DNA from: Sarocladium kiliense
Lineage: Eukaryota > Ascomycota > Sordariomycetes > Hypocreales > Sarocladiaceae
Reading direction: 5' to 3'
Assembly (NCBI GenBank): GCA_030734395.1
Contig: JAUZTG010000048.1
Location: 372,001-436,000, forward strand
DNA: 64,000 bases
Of the stretch, positions 1 through 13,300 are shown one piece after another. Numbering within the stretch: position 1 is the first letter of the stretch; each line of letters begins with the position of its first letter. Made by a program: the position numbers and the translations under genes. Below the pieces are notes generated by a model, which was not told where the DNA came from, searched no databases, and saw only the letters and a program-made list of their open reading frames with translations.

Positions 1-1168
1 ACTGAAACAGAGCTTTATGTAGTTTGGTTCGTTCCAGAGCACTGGAAGGAGCTAGATTCTGGGAAACAGCAGCAGCATCCGATCCCTGCTCCATAAAGTC
101 AAGACGAACAACTGCGAGAATGTTATCGGACATGGTGGAAGAGGTTGAAGATTTAGATAACATGTTGAGAATCTTCGTCCGGTAAGCAGCGGGCAGTTTG
201 GCGTGTGCAGCGAAGAGTTTCGAAACCAAAGGTTCGTCTTCAAGAGAGACTGAGCTTCGCTTGATGATCTCTTCCGCAGCTGATGATACGCGGTTGTCGA
301 AACTTGAAGACCCGTATAATGCAGGCAAGAACTTCTCATCATCCGTAAATGCGCCACTAGCCAAGATTGCAACCAACTTATTCTTCAATTCGGACATGCG
401 CTGAAAGATTTTGTGGTTCTTAGGATTGTCGACTGAGAACAAGGCCACCTCTTCACTCGTCAGCCCCGGGTTACTCTGCCGCCAATCCTGTGTCGAGGTG
501 GGCAGCTTCAGCCGGAGGAAAATGCTGATCATCTCGGCTATAAAAGCTGCGTCGGCTTCATTCTGGAGACCTATAGAAGCTCGGAAAGCTTCGTCGTCTT
601 TACTTCCGCGTGGGGGAATGCGAGCATCAAGTAGCAAACGAAAGATGACTTGAAGAAAGCCTGGCCCGCTGGGCGTGTTTCTTGTAGCAGCAGAGCCGGA
701 GATTGCCTTCGGCAACAAGTCTCGTCGATCATCCTCATCAATTCGCTCAAGGCTGTGCAATATGAAGGAAAGGTCTAGCTGTTTAGCGAGCTGGGAGTCT
801 ATCGATTTGTACTGATCCAAAAGCTTAGAAACTGGGAGTATAATGCTAACAAGCGTTAGTATCTGACGCTGAGACTGTTCAGAGGCGTAAGCTTATATAC
901 CTGGGAGGCTGGATGAAGGTTTTGAGCCTTCCAAGAACTTGTATGACCTGACAATGTTAGGCATCCGGACACATAGTGAGGAGAGTGGACAGCAACGCAC
1001 CCTCGTCCGGACCGTGGCATATTCGCTGGCAACTTCAAGAATGAGTGGTGCAAGGAAAGTTTGCAACAAGTCATGGAGCTTTTTTTCTTGGTTTGCGACG
1101 CCTAGGATGCGGAATTCGAGCTTTTCGACCAGCTGCAGCTTCCGCTGCTCTGGAGATGGTTCGGCCAT
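1..1168 (-). CDS. ECM29: Proteasome adaptor/scaffold protein ECM29, N-terminal part (runs off window start)
   Basis: Ecm29 is a large HEAT-repeat protein that binds the 26S proteasome, tethers regulatory and core particles and acts in proteasome quality control. Three exons on the minus strand are visible: 1168-1001, 947-901 and 845 to the window edge. The first exon encodes an acidic start followed by LQLVEKLEFRILGVANQEKK, and the short second exon joins it to VIQVLGRLKTFIQPPS, which matches the conserved Ecm29 N-terminus (block just before the ILPVSKLL stretch). The third exon stays open to position 1. The start MAEPSPEQ at 1168 is preferred; an in-frame ATG also lies at 1189. Introns are 53 and 55 nt with GT..AG ends and a CTAAC branch site in the second. 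Only about 350 residues of a protein normally well over 1,700 are inside the window, so the C-terminal part is not visible. Family assignment is by recognition of the N-terminal block. Confidence 0.85.
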
Positions 1169-1695
1169 CGTAAGGGTGAGTGTGGCCAAGTCGCCGCCAG
1201 CATGAGGATGCGGAGATCAGCTTCAGACAGGATGCGGTGTCACGAGCCGTTTCATGAGTTCAGTTTCTCCCATATGAACGTAGGTGAGATTTCTGCCACC
1301 GATGGGTTTATCGAGTCTCCCTCGTCGATCCGTGCAGTAGGCAGCTGCTCGCTGACGAGCGTCGTGGCGCGTTTCGAGGTGCTTCCACTCGGACCCACGA
1401 AAAATGCTGACTCATCGTTCCTGGTCGTGTCAACGGAATGCTGCGCACGCACGATATAGCAGCACTTGTAGCATGACTATTTTCATGCCAACGGTGCCGT
1501 ACACTAAGCATCTCGCAATGTCCTGAACAGATGAGACTGGATTTCTTGCTCAATTCGGGTAGATGCGGACAACAACTTCATAGAAACAGGCAACGAGCCG
1601 CCAACGACAACATGGTCAGCTTCAATACGTGGGAGAGTGAGTCCAATTATGCTAAATCTGGAGCTGAGATCTCATCAACTTTGTAGACGACTAGA
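1169..1695. other. Intergenic, ECM29 promoter side / tyrosinase 3' side
   Basis: Several overlapping open frames occur on both strands between the ECM29 start and the tyrosinase stop, but none has a recognisable domain or splice pattern. Nothing specific is seen. Confidence 0.5.
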
Positions 1696-3316
1696 CTAGA
1701 TGTAGAAGTAGCAGAAAGGGCCTGACAGCGTATCCATCACATCGCCAATAGTCGTCGAATCTCCAGCATATCCCATGTCAATCACATCACTCAGGCGGGC
1801 CTTGCGGGAGGGTGGCTCGTTCGCCCAGGTGATGTGACCATAGTCACCATCACTAACGGCGCAGAGACGGTTCTTGCGGTCGAGAGATTGCCTTTCACTA
1901 GGTCAGCTTGCGATCTCAGATGGTAGAACCGGGGTTGTTGAGCCGCCCAGGGGGGACTTACCAGAAGGTCCACATGCGGTCCATCATGCCGTGGTGAACC
2001 CAGAAGGCCGGGTCACCAGGGGAAGTGAAGAGATCACCACCGGGGTCACCACTATTTCCGAGCATTAGCCACTCATATTATCTCATGACAAGGGTGAGTA
2101 AGGAACACGATCGACAGTACTTACCTGATAGTGTAATGGATGCCGCCATGAGGACCAATCTCGGGAGTGTACGGAACACCCTCCGAAAGAAGGCGGTACT
2201 GCTCCAGGTCAGGCTTAAGAAGCAGGTCTGAAATGTGTCAGTATGGTTTCAACGAGTTTTGCTCATGTTTGTTTATACTTACTAAGAACCGTGCTGTAGT
2301 TCGCATATCGCATGTTCATGGCCGGACCGACATCGCGCTTCAGTCCTCGGGGGTTGTATCCAAGTCCACCATCGACTCCAGGCAGGGATCCTTCAACACC
2401 ACCGACAGGTCCCAAGTTGATGGTCATGTCGGCGAAGGGCCCCGTCTTGACGAAGCCACCTCCAACACCTGCCGGCAGCGAGATATTCCCACCACCAACG
2501 CCTGGGGGCGGTACAATAACGGGGCCGTCGTGCGGGATGTACTCGCCATTCCCGCCGAGACTGTACTGGTCTCCATTAAAGATTGGAGAATCCTGCGGCG
2601 CGGTGGCCCACTTGGCCCAGTCCCAGTACTATGCGTTACATCGTCAGAATACCACTTCCTAATACGGATATGGTGCAAACACTTACAGGCTGGTAACCCT
2701 TGTAACCACACTCTTCGCGAAGGGCCTTTTCGTATTGGTATACGAACCACCGGTGCCACGGTGGAAAGATACCGCTGTAGTGGATTTCGAGCGTCTGCTG
2801 AATGTGGGTCACGACAAAGTCGTCGAACTTTGCAGAAGGACCTGCATTAGCACATGGCCTCGGGACGAAAGAGGTGAGGGGTCGATGAAAGAAAAAGATT
2901 GGACTTACGCGAGACTTTGCGCCCGAGGCAACGGATGCGGGAGTCCTTGGTGGGAGCTTCTGGAGGCACTTGACTGCGTTGACATAGTCAAGTCTCTCGG
3001 CCTTGGAGAGAGAACCACTGGAGTGAAGGGTCAGTCACAATGCAGCTGAATTCGGATCAATCAACTCATGTCTCAGGAGGTGTACTTACTACTCCCGACG
3101 GAACACCACGTTCCTTGCGTTACACGTGGCCGTCTCTCCACGCTTAGCGAGTTTCGCTTCGCGCTCGTCGAGCTCTTCGAGGATGTCAGCGCGGATCGAC
3201 TCAGTCAGCTTTGCGACCTCCTCCTGATCCGCGGAATCCGCACGAGGAGTGAGAGAAGGCAGAGCGGCAGCCGTTGAGGCCAGCGCAAACGCCGAGACGA
3301 TGGATGAAAGCTTCAT
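1696..3316 (-). CDS. Secreted tyrosinase (polyphenol oxidase), 403 aa
   Basis: Type-3 copper oxidase that would hydroxylate monophenols and oxidise catechols to quinones, the chemistry of melanin and phenolic turnover. Seven exons: 3316-3090, 3017-2909, 2827-2687, 2628-2283, 2227-2125, 2051-1962, 1891-1696 (1,212 nt in all). The protein begins with a hydrophobic signal peptide (MKLSSIVSAFALASTAAALP), so it should be secreted. The CuA site shows HIQQTLEIHYSG followed by PPWHRWFVYQYE. YWDW lies just after the next intron. The CuB site shows GPHGGIHYTI and later FWVHHGMMDRMWTFW. The middle is glycine-rich (repeated GVGGG). All six expected copper-ligand histidine positions are represented. The chain stops soon after CuB, so it resembles the short secreted ascomycete tyrosinases without a long C-terminal lid domain. 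A second, damaged tyrosinase lies at 56.1-56.9 kb. Confidence 0.9.
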
Positions 3317-5053
3317 GTTGGTGGCTTGACGATTCCACGAGCTTTACGATTGCGACTCTGCAGGTAAGATCCTTCGCTGCTGGAGACAGATCGGCACTGC
3401 AAAGGCTGACGAGAAGTGCGAATGCCACATGGGAACGGATCGGAAACCGCAGTTCATAAAGGAATTCCAGAAGGGACCCCATCAACCCCCCTTGTCCCAT
3501 TCGTCTAAGTGGCAATCAGCTGGAAATCAACCCGGATCATCCAGGAAATTTCCTATGCGAGCAATCGACCAGGCCCCTGAGCGAGCTATCGGTTCCATCA
3601 GATGATTCTCCAGGTGACTCGCGCCTCTAAAATCCCTAACCATGTCTCATATCACCGCCTTACTAGTGGGTGGATTGAATCCTAAGAAGCTCCACGAGGG
3701 GGCAACCAAACAAACCAACTGGTCAGAATGAACTTCGCAACAGGACACCTGAACGGTACTACGGTCCCCTCAGCAGCCTCCAAGCAAGGGTTAGCAACCA
3801 GTCACGAAGAGGCTAAGAAGGCCAACACCTAAGTTAGTTGTTGGTTTTGTACCAGTACCCCGGTACTCGGGGTCGTAGCTTCGAGATACCTCTGCCTTTA
3901 CAAATTTCAGGTATGCTGAACACCCAATATTTGATGTTTGCCTTGGTATCTCCGGATGGTATTAATCCGTCTCAATTGTCGAGGGGATGGTAGTTCCACC
4001 GGCATTCACTCACGGAGGGGCCGGAGTTACGCCCAGTGTGGATCAGGAGGTTGCATTAGCCGCAAATCCGGCCTCAGCTAAGCCGGGGGTCGTGGCGACG
4101 GGCTTCCGGACAAGTTCTAGTGTGAGCACACCTTGGAAGCAACTTTGCATTGAGCAGTGAACTAGACCCTGCTCACTTCAGGGCAGCGAAGACGATTGTC
4201 GCGAGACGCGAGCCGACAAGGGTGTTCAAGGACAATCCCAGTCACCACATCCCACGCTTGGTTGACGCCCACCTGAGCGAGCAACAACCAAACAATCAAC
4301 ATGCTTGGCAGGGTCGAATTGATGGACCCATTCGACTAGTTGTATGTTATCTATACCACCCTCGGTATTGACCTCCAACACGCGATTTAGGTCACATTCT
4401 CCCCCCCATTTGGAAGTCCAGAAGCGTCGAAAGGAACGTGAACCATGAAATATTGTATGCTTTATACCTTCATGCCGAGATACGCTTCGGAGAATATGCT
4501 TTCAAGCTTCATGCTAGAGGGGCCGAGTACAACGCCTCCGGTGCTTTCAAAATTTAGAATAGTGGCGCCATTCAAACCACCACTCCCTCATTTGGTCCGG
4601 CACTAGCAAACGCCCCTATGATTTGGGCCGAAAGCCGACAGCCTCTGACAGAATGCGACGCCACACCGTCGGGGAAATGCCCACTGGAATGCAGGATTAC
4701 GGAGACATGCTGGAGCAAGGGGTACCTAGACGAGATCATCGGCGCAGCAGAGTGTGCATATGCGTGGTTTGTATGTGTGTGTGTTCATCTCGTTGCTTCT
4801 TTTTAAAGTTAGGCTGGTTGTACTCGCCCTCGAAAGGACATGTCAGGTTGTTGGTTCAACTTTGTCTCACTCCCCAGCTCCCACCAACCTGGTATCGTTT
4901 GTGTCCCAAACGTATTCGTGGTGCCGAACTCCTGGGACATAATATAGACGAGGTGGTTTCCTTCCTCTGACGATCACCTGCAGCAGCAGCAGCCAGCTCT
5001 CTCGACGTTCGTTTTTGAGTTTTGGGTGTGTCAATCGATACACAACCCTCAAG
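3317..5053. other. Intergenic, no gene seen
   Basis: Divergent promoter space between the tyrosinase (minus) and the rhodopsin-like gene (plus). A short palindrome-like stretch with CCCCGGTACTCGGGG occurs near 3857. Open frames such as 4150-4371 and 4623-4970 show no domain, signal or splice support. Confidence 0.5.
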
Positions 5054-6491
5054 ATGTCTGCAACAGATGCCGCGCCTCCTCCAGATATCAACCGAGGCCC
5101 TGAGATCCTCGCGATTACGGGAACTCTAGTTGGTCTCGCCCTCGCCGTGGTATGTCTTCGAGTATATGTTCGAGTTTTCATGGTCAAACATATGGGGGCG
5201 GATGACTGGACGATGGTGGCTGCAATGGTACGTTTCTTGAGACACCGAAGACTATTTCAGTCCGAATATACGTACTAACAGGATGCGACACAGACCATCA
5301 TGTTTGCAGAGATGATGGTCATTATACCGCAAGTCCAACTAGGAGCCGGGCGCCATAAGGAGTACATCGAGCCGGAGTCGAACATCGTGAAAGGACTCCA
5401 CCTCAACTTCGTCACGCAACCCCTGTGCCTTATCGGTCTTTGTCTCACCAAGGTCAGCGTTGGACTGTTTCTTCTTCGCATTACGCCATCGAAGAAGTTC
5501 CGATATTTCATATGGGGGTGCATTGTTTTCACGGTCCTCTCTGCCACCGGGAACCTCCGTAAGTTCACGTTAGCGATGTCAGGGGAACTCTACAATTAAC
5601 AATGCATACTAGTTACGACATTCTTCCAATGCCGGCCGCTTGCATTCACTTGGGACGGCTCAATCGAAGGAGGCAAATGTATTCCAGCCTCGCACCTCAA
5701 ATTCGCCGCATTTTTCAATTCCAGTACGCAGGCCCCGTTGCTTTAATGATGAAGCCGAACGCTAACGAATAACAGGCGTTGCTGTGTTGACAGACTTCAC
5801 CTTCGCCTTGCTCCCAATCCCCATGCTCTGGCAGGTTCAGCTCAATTGGAAGACGAAAGTGGCTGTTGCTGGTGTACTGTCATTGGGTATCTTGTGAGTG
5901 GCCTCTGCCTGTAACTTACCGGAACAAGACTGACCCCTGACTTCCCGTAGCGCGTCGGTGGCAGCCATCATTAAGATCACTTTCCTCTCCGCCTACGGAA
6001 AGTATGGCGACTTCTTATTCGACAGCACAGACCTGACCATCTGGTAAGTCATAGTTTTCACAACATCCTCGGGCCCCAGGCTAACTCTACTTTTCTCTCG
6101 AAGGACGACTGTCGAGATCTGCACAGCCATCATCGCTGCCTCTATTCCTTGCTTTAAGCCCCTCTTCAAGCGCCTCCTCTCTGGCTCTTCCGCTCGCTAC
6201 GGGTCAAACAAGTACAACCACAGCGGCTACGCACGCACACCTCGCTCTCACAAGTCATCACACACTCGAGGCACAGGGAACAGAGGAGGTGACCCTATAG
6301 ACGACATGGAGATGTACGGACAAACTCGGCCGACCGACGCCAGCATCGCCACAGGATACCACTCCAAGGGATCCTCCAAGGAGAGCATTGTGCCACACGG
6401 AAACTATGCGCCAGATCGGATCATGAAGGTCACGCAGGTGACAGTTTCCGTAGACGACCAACAAGCCAGGAACCCGAAATCGATGATTTAA
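5054..6491 (+). CDS. Rhodopsin-domain integral membrane protein (Pth11/SAT4-like), 386 aa
   Basis: Six exons: 5054-5227, 5282-5558, 5613-5723, 5776-5893, 5951-6043, 6104-6491 (1,161 nt). The protein has the fungal rhodopsin-domain pattern. The first helix (ILAITGTLVGLALAVVCLRVYVRVF) is followed by the family signature GADDWTM. Further helices include QPLCLIGLCLTKVSVGLFLLRI, a segment before FFQCRPLAFTWD, and a region ending in TTVEICTAIIAASIPCFKPL. This order (DDW after TM1, CRP before a mid helix, VE at the start of TM7) is characteristic of the family. The C-terminal cytoplasmic tail of about 110 residues is Ser/Arg/Gly-rich. Some members (Pth11) are GPCR-like surface sensors, but most are uncharacterised. 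No CFEM domain is present at the N-terminus. All introns are 45-60 nt. Confidence 0.87.
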
Positions 6492-9400
6492 GAATGGAGT
6501 GTGTTATGAAAAGCCATCATGGCTGGTCCAAGGAGGCTTGGGGATGCTGGATTTTATGATGCGTTATGGTCGGATGCATCATTGTATGATGGACACATGA
6601 ATCGTGCTTAGCGTTTTGACCTTCTCGGCATCAAGCCAACTCATATAGCCCCAACCTATATTATATATCAAGCTATGGTAAATCTCTAAGCTTATCTCGG
6701 TTCCTTGCCTGATGATGAGATTCTCCGGTATGGATGAGCTGCCACAGGTTAACTCGTCTCATACTAGTTCAAATTGTCTTTGCCAGTGTCGTCACCTTCA
6801 CCACCCTCACCCGGGACCTGTGCCTTGTCTTCTACCAAATGGCTCTTGGACTGCGGCCTAGTCCGCTGGTCTGGAGCTACATAGCCGCTGTAGCCTGTAA
6901 AGAAATGGCCTTGCAGTATCGTCCAGCTAGAGATTGGCAACCTCAAGGCAGCTGTACATTTCTTCCTGAGCCACGAGATTCTGTGATTAGGAACATGGAT
7001 TGATAGGTCAATAGAGACGAGATCTGATAGCCAACACATGACCCAAAAGGCGGATGATCCCCGTGTATCTCCACACAAGGGCCAATGATCACATACGTGA
7101 CAATCATTCAAAGTCAAATTTCATACTCAGCAACTGCCTGTGTTGTTTTACCCAGCTATCGCACTAGAAGACTCAGGACTTATAGTTGAAAGTTGTGGCA
7201 TCTGAGGTTCACTTGATCGAGGACCGCTCACTGCACCTGTTGACAGGAAACAACCCGTTCAAGTATGCAAGAAGCGTCGAGTATATCTCTTCTCACTTGA
7301 CCTTTTTCTGCTTTTGCGGAAACAACCGTAAGATGTGATGTGTCACGCCTGTATGGGGTACGTTGTCCAGCTACCTCGTCGGTCTCGGCTGGGGCTGTAT
7401 CTACCCTACACACTTTTTCCATCGATGATTCATCCACAATCACGGCCAAGAGATCGACTCCCGTCATTCTCATTGGTTTTTCAAGATGATGCACTATCCT
7501 AGTTGCGCTGGCATAAGGATGCAAGTCTGCGTCCAATCCGTTTCACATTTTCAAGCCGCCCAGCATGGACAGTCAGGGAAGTGTGCCAGAGGGTTGACCT
7601 CAAGGCCCTTACATAGTAATGCCACCAACCTAAGAGTTGTCATCTACCCCGAAAGCCAGGCTCAAAGCGCATCCATGAGGGCGACTTGGTCATCAAAAAC
7701 ATCCATATGTACTTTCACGTGAGCTTGGATCGTGACGTCGCCGTCACCATCAGCCAACAGGCCACCAACAGGTCAACTGGACCTCGAATGCCCCCATCTG
7801 GCATATCTGATAGAAGACGAGCTTCGCTAGATATTTGACGCCGGCTATGCGCTAACGTATTTCAGATATAACACCGCAACTTAAGGGTAACAGGCAGACT
7901 CGCCTTGCAAAGCCTTGCAGACTCGGTAGGAGAGGTCTGCAGGCATACAACCCAACTCCGCAGAGCTGTGCAACGATGCGGTCGGACGGCGAGCGTATGA
8001 TAAGCTAGTGTAGACATACCACTTTGATCCGAGCAACTGCCTCTTGAGAGGTAGCGACGCTGCAGGGAGATGTGAATCAGGTCCAGGTACAAAAAGCACA
8101 GACAATTGCGGCCGAATGACCCACGTATGAAGTAATCATTCCCGCAAAACCAGCCCAAGTCCACACATCCCACAGGCCGACAGGCCCAGAGTTGGAACGA
8201 GGGCACCACCAGAGTCGCCTATCAGCCTCCTCATTCGCTCGCAGGCCCCGGCACGCCAATTTTTTTTTTTGGGAGAGGGGTGTTACCGTGGCACGATTCG
8301 TGTTCTCCCTTCGATACTCCTTTGACTGGAGGTTTCCGTCCGGCTGTGGTTTCGTTTCCATGCGGCTCGCTGGCTTAGTGGACCAATCGTGCAGTGGGAA
8401 GCAGTGCAATGTGGCACCGTTGCATCGGTTTTATGCAGGCGATAGGTGCATACGGACAATATATCGCGCGTGGGTTCCGGCATAATGCCTGAGGCTCTCG
8501 TGGCGATGTGCCAGAGCATGCGAGCCTCTGCATCTCACGATGAAGCATTGGCGCGAGCGATGACGCTAAGGGTTCATGGCAGTTTTGCAGAATCTCATGA
8601 CGATGCAATCGTTAAGCCTGGCCAGGTCAGCCTAGGACAAGAACCTCTTAGCGAGGCCAATCTGGTCTCGTCGCACCAATAATGTGGCTCAATGTTCAGG
8701 ACTTGACATTTGCCTATCAGAAGGTCATGGAAGTCGGCTGGAAAGCGAGCCCTCTCAACATGCCCGTCAATCGACCTGTCAGTGACACAGGCTTGTTATT
8801 GGGAGAGCTGGAGGGCGGCACGAGCCCCCCTACTTTGGCTGCAAAAAGCAAAGCGAAGCGAGCCTACGGCTCTGCGCACGGGACCGCGCATCAAGATAGC
8901 TTTATGTAGGGAGCTTCCGAAATGACTTCCCCGTTTCCAAGCAAAGTTGCTACAGAACAAGTTAAAGCAGTATGACGCCCATGATCGCCAAAGAGCCCGC
9001 AACGGAACCACGGAAATGAGGCTTTAAGACAGGGACTATTCAGTTCTTCGCATCCCTTCGAAGGGCTTAGATGTCCACCTCGGCGTTGGGGTGTGAGGTG
9101 CGCCCCCTCATTACGCTGCGTGCCAGCGGCTGTTAACAACGACGGCCTTGAGCGTCGGCAAACTCTAATCAGGGTTCTACTGTGATTGTGTGCTGGATCG
9201 CACGATACCTGAGTCGGAGGCTTGGCAAAGATTCAACCTCGCCGCTGCTCTTAAAGCCTCTCCAGGGCCCGAGCCAGATGGTGTTAGCGAAGGTTAACAG
9301 GCGCTGGTGTTTAACCTTCGCTTTAGAGCGCTACCGCCATGCGCATAGGCCAGGTCTAACATGAAGCATCAGCTTGTGAACTGTGCTGCGACCTCGATGC

Positions 9401-10300
9401 TGAGTCCGCGACTCCGTGTTTGCCCCACGTTGAGAGGAGGACGCGCACGCAGGCAACAGGGATCCCCAGTATCTCCTTCTGGCACACTGTCTCAGGCTGA
9501 GCATGCCGCCCTACTGCAGCTCCGGGTAGCCAGACAGGTAGACAGGGAGAGAGCAGCTTTGCGAACTGAGGAAACGTAGGCACTCCAGGAAGTTGCAGCT
9601 TTGACCGAACGTAGCTCGATCCGAGTCAAACAGCTCAGCTCTGTTGGGTGGTTTGGGGGCTGGATCTCGCAGCTTCAAAGCAGACCTTCCGCGATCCATA
9701 CTAGCGTGACGCCCGTCAGCCCACCCTTTCAGCAGGACAGGGCATGACGAGCATCCAGCGCTGGAATACTCTCGATGGAGGGTGAACCCAGGACGACTGA
9801 GTGTCGGCCGTGCTTGTCGCCTCGGGGTGACCGGATGGGTATATCTAGTTTCGACTCTCGGTAATGTGCGGAGCCTGCACAACCTATGCCGACAGAGGTT
9901 CTACCGAACATCAGTCACTTTCAAGATGAAGACAACGAAACATATCATGAAGGTGCGGCCTTCCGTAGGGGAGGGGTTTTCAGTCTTGCTCAGGCTCATC
10001 GTGAAAGACGCTGTCAAAAAGAGTGGACACGAAGGTTTGGCAAGAAACGCACGATAGCAGCACTGAAGAGAGCAAACCTGCCAGTGGGATGTTTTAGCGC
10101 GCAGGTACAGGTACTTCTGCCAGTTGGCCTGTAATTGAATTTGGAGATGTTGAATGCAGTGTGAAGGAGCTGTCGGACATCTGTTTATGCTTTGCAGTCA
10201 CTGTCAAGATCTCGTCAAAGTCTCGTCATGGCATGATAGTTCGGAAAGGACGCTTTCGGTGGTGACCGGAGCCCGGAATCTCGCACTGTGCGCTGCTCCA
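6492..10300. other. Gene-poor region, no convincing gene
   Basis: About 3.8 kb in which open frames are short (under 125 codons), overlap on all strands and match no family. A minus-strand frame ending at 6764 has a plausible hydrophilic C-terminus (GYSGYVAPDQ... to a GEGGEGDD stretch) after a TTTACAG acceptor near 6900. It could be the last exon of a lost or split gene, but no upstream exon can be joined with confidence. An 11-T run lies at 8260-8270. Confidence 0.4.
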
Positions 10301-13300
10301 GAGAGCACGTGACTCAAGTCGCACCTCACACGGCGAGTCAGGCCCTGCTTACGGTGCGCCTGCCGTCACCACACTGTTTGCAACGCACAACTGGCTGGGG
10401 TCTGATCGTGTCCACCACCAGGCATCCCCAAACCATCTAAACCGCCCTTCACACCACCAGCTTCCAGCTTCCCCATACCACCGCTTCTGTTTAGTTCGAG
10501 CTTCTCGTCTGTTTGCGAGTGTTGCTGTTTCCATCCTCTCTTTCCCCCTCTTCACCAACAAAAGCTACTGCTTTGTCTCAAGAATTGTCTCGTCTGCCTG
10601 TTACGGCTGTCAGATCGTTCTCTCTGCTCTCCTTGCGCTGCGTTTGTGTGTTATTTGCGTTGTCTAAGAAGACTCCAACGTTGATGCACAGTACCTAACA
10701 AAATACCACCCATCCTCGACGTGCCCGCCCGGCTACCTCGTTCCGAGGCGTCCAGCGTCGTCATTCGCCGTCCGTTTCAGCACTGCTCAACAACCAATCC
10801 ACCCCCTCGCAGGTACGCGAACAGCCCCAATCCTCCGATCATCGAAGATCCCTCCATGCAATTTTCTCGGAATCCACAGGGCAGCTAATAATCAGCCCAG
10901 GCTACCGTTCCAGCGAGCCAGCCCTCCCCGCGCGACCCGAAAGCCAAGCCCTACTTGGCCCGTGTCGCCCGTTTGTGTCATACAGGACAGGTCCAGTCAG
11001 CTCAACAGAGGACCACAGTAACACCATTACAGCACAAGCTCCGCACAGTAGTGTGCTGGATAGCGCCTGTGGCCACTGCCCAACTCATCCCAAGGCTTGC
11101 ACCAAGTACCTTTTTAGCTGGCCCTGGTACCCAGACTATAGGTGGCATAAGACAGGTGGACCATCGAAGCCCAGAGACAAGGGCAGACAAGGAAAAAGCT
11201 TTCGCATCGTCCAGCTGACCTGGTGCACTTCCCTTCTTTCCCACGATCTGCTTCCCTTCCATCCATCTTTTTTCGTCATCGCTATCTGTCCTCACGGCCG
11301 CTACGGTTTTTCCCTTGCGCGTGTTTCGGAGAATTGGCTGAGCAAATTGCGGTTGTTTTTTGCTGGCGCCTAAAAGTAAGTCTGCCCTCATCTTCTTCGT
11401 TCTGTCCCGCCATCTCGGGTCTTCGTGGCTGGTGCGTGGTGTGGTGGTTGGTGTGTGTGGCCTGGCGACTTGCGACCGGAGGACTATGCATCGAACCGAA
11501 AAGCCCTCGACGACTTCGACAACCATCCGGGATCCGCAAGGCGAGAACTTGATTACGACCGGAGACATCCTCTCCAAGTGCGATGCGTCGCATGCGCCCG
11601 CGTGAAGGAAAACATTGCGCGTTGGATGGTGATGTCAGAACCAGCATGGTCTTTCGGACATGCTCGACCGCTCTTAGCCTGGACTCGACCTGTCAATCTT
11701 GCGATAGCAATGGCCGAATCAAGGAAACGATATGTTACAGAATCCACGACCGGAATCTATTGCAGACTTGCGAATCAACATCAGGCCGGGGCTAGCATGA
11801 TTGGTCCTGCCTTTCCGGAAGTTGAGGAGAGGACTGAAAAAGATCGGACCGCATGCCAACAACACCTCACGTTCGTTTGAACATCCTTGAGGCTAGCTCG
11901 ACCGAATGAATACAGCGGAAGTCTAATCTTCAAAACCATGATCGAGGCCAGGAATCTCGAATGTCGCGGGCTATCAGAGTGGGAAAACGGCCTCGTCACT
12001 GTCTACCAAGGAGGAACTTGTGGGAGCATCGCAAAATCCGACCCCTTCGATGTCAGCTCTCCCGAGGAACACACTCTATATCTGATACACCACTGCCTCT
12101 CACGGTGCATCAAGAACGTCACAACTATCGTTCATCCCACAAAGGACGACAGACGTGTTTTCATTGGATAGAACGGATCCTGCTAGCTTATATGCTACCA
12201 GCATCACATAATCCTCTATGAGCAAGTGTTGATAGAAGGACTTGGATTTCTGCCCTCGGCCCATCTGCCGATATTATGAACACTCACCGCACACAAGCAG
12301 CCACGCCACCACCACGAAGACCTTGGTAGGATGGGAAATGAGGATGTCGAATTTTGCTTCGTAGCTATATGCTGACCAGATTGTGTAGGTTCCCTGATTT
12401 AGGTGCCTTCGACCTTTCCCCCTCATCTTCCCGTCAATACCGGTCTAGCCAGCGCTTCACTTGCTGCTGAACTGATTTCTCGCCTTCCTTCGGAAAACAC
12501 TACCCCAAAGCCCCTTATCATCCAGGCGTGACGGCGTCGTGAATCTCTACGGCTGCTTTTCGGAGTATTGGCCTTCCTGGAACCTGGAGCTGTCGATTTT
12601 CATCCCTTTCTTCGGATCTTAGTGGTATAGAATCGGCGCGAGGTCTCACTCATATTTGTACCACGACTCGTTTCGTTTGCTTCGATTGTACTATTCCAGG
12701 TTAGTAGATTCGAAGAAGGAGCAGGCATACTTGCAAGCTATTCCCCTGGGAGGACTGGGAACATAAGAGCTGACAGCTTCTAAGATCACGACACGATTAA
12801 CGTCGCGCTCTCAAGATTTATCGGGTTGTCCTATATCTCGAGCATTTCGAGTAAGTCCTCTGACATCTGCACTTCCAGGTTTCTGTATTCTCCGGTATCT
12901 TTCGCGTGGAAGCTCTCGATCCCATCTTTGGTGGTCCTAAGAGTGTCCTGAATTGCGCCCACCTTCCGCCGCGGCTGCGCGACAGTTGCCAGGGACATCA
13001 AGTGTGCACCCGAGTGCGTCGTCATTTGCTGTGGAGTCTCCATGGAATGAGCTACGGTGAAAGTGTGCCTCCTGCAGGCCGCACTTCGCACTTCACGTTT
13101 CGACTTATTGGCTTATGCAGCTGGCAGCTGGATAGCTCCACAAGGTGCTGCCATGAACCCCGTTGGTTGCAGGAACAAGTGTTTCCCGTCAGGAGCAGCT
13201 GCCAACCTTCATTGAGATGCGTCACGTCTCGATTGTGATCTTGCCCTAATCACGCTGGTCTATGGAGCGCGAGGTGCTTCCAGCTGGGATTGAGACCCCC

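Noticed and set aside
2167..2850. 227-codon plus-strand frame
   Set aside because: Antisense shadow of tyrosinase exons 3-5.
6764..6900. Minus-strand hydrophilic C-terminus after a TTTACAG acceptor
   Set aside because: Looks like a terminal exon, but no upstream exon, domain or start codon could be connected.
11002..12221. Several overlapping frames of 80-190 codons on both strands
   Set aside because: Low-complexity, domain-free and mutually overlapping. They fit leader or promoter DNA better than genes.
12831..13091. Minus-strand frame with a helical acidic end (QMSEDLLEMLEI)
   Set aside because: Composition looks protein-like, but there is no start context, partner exon or family match.
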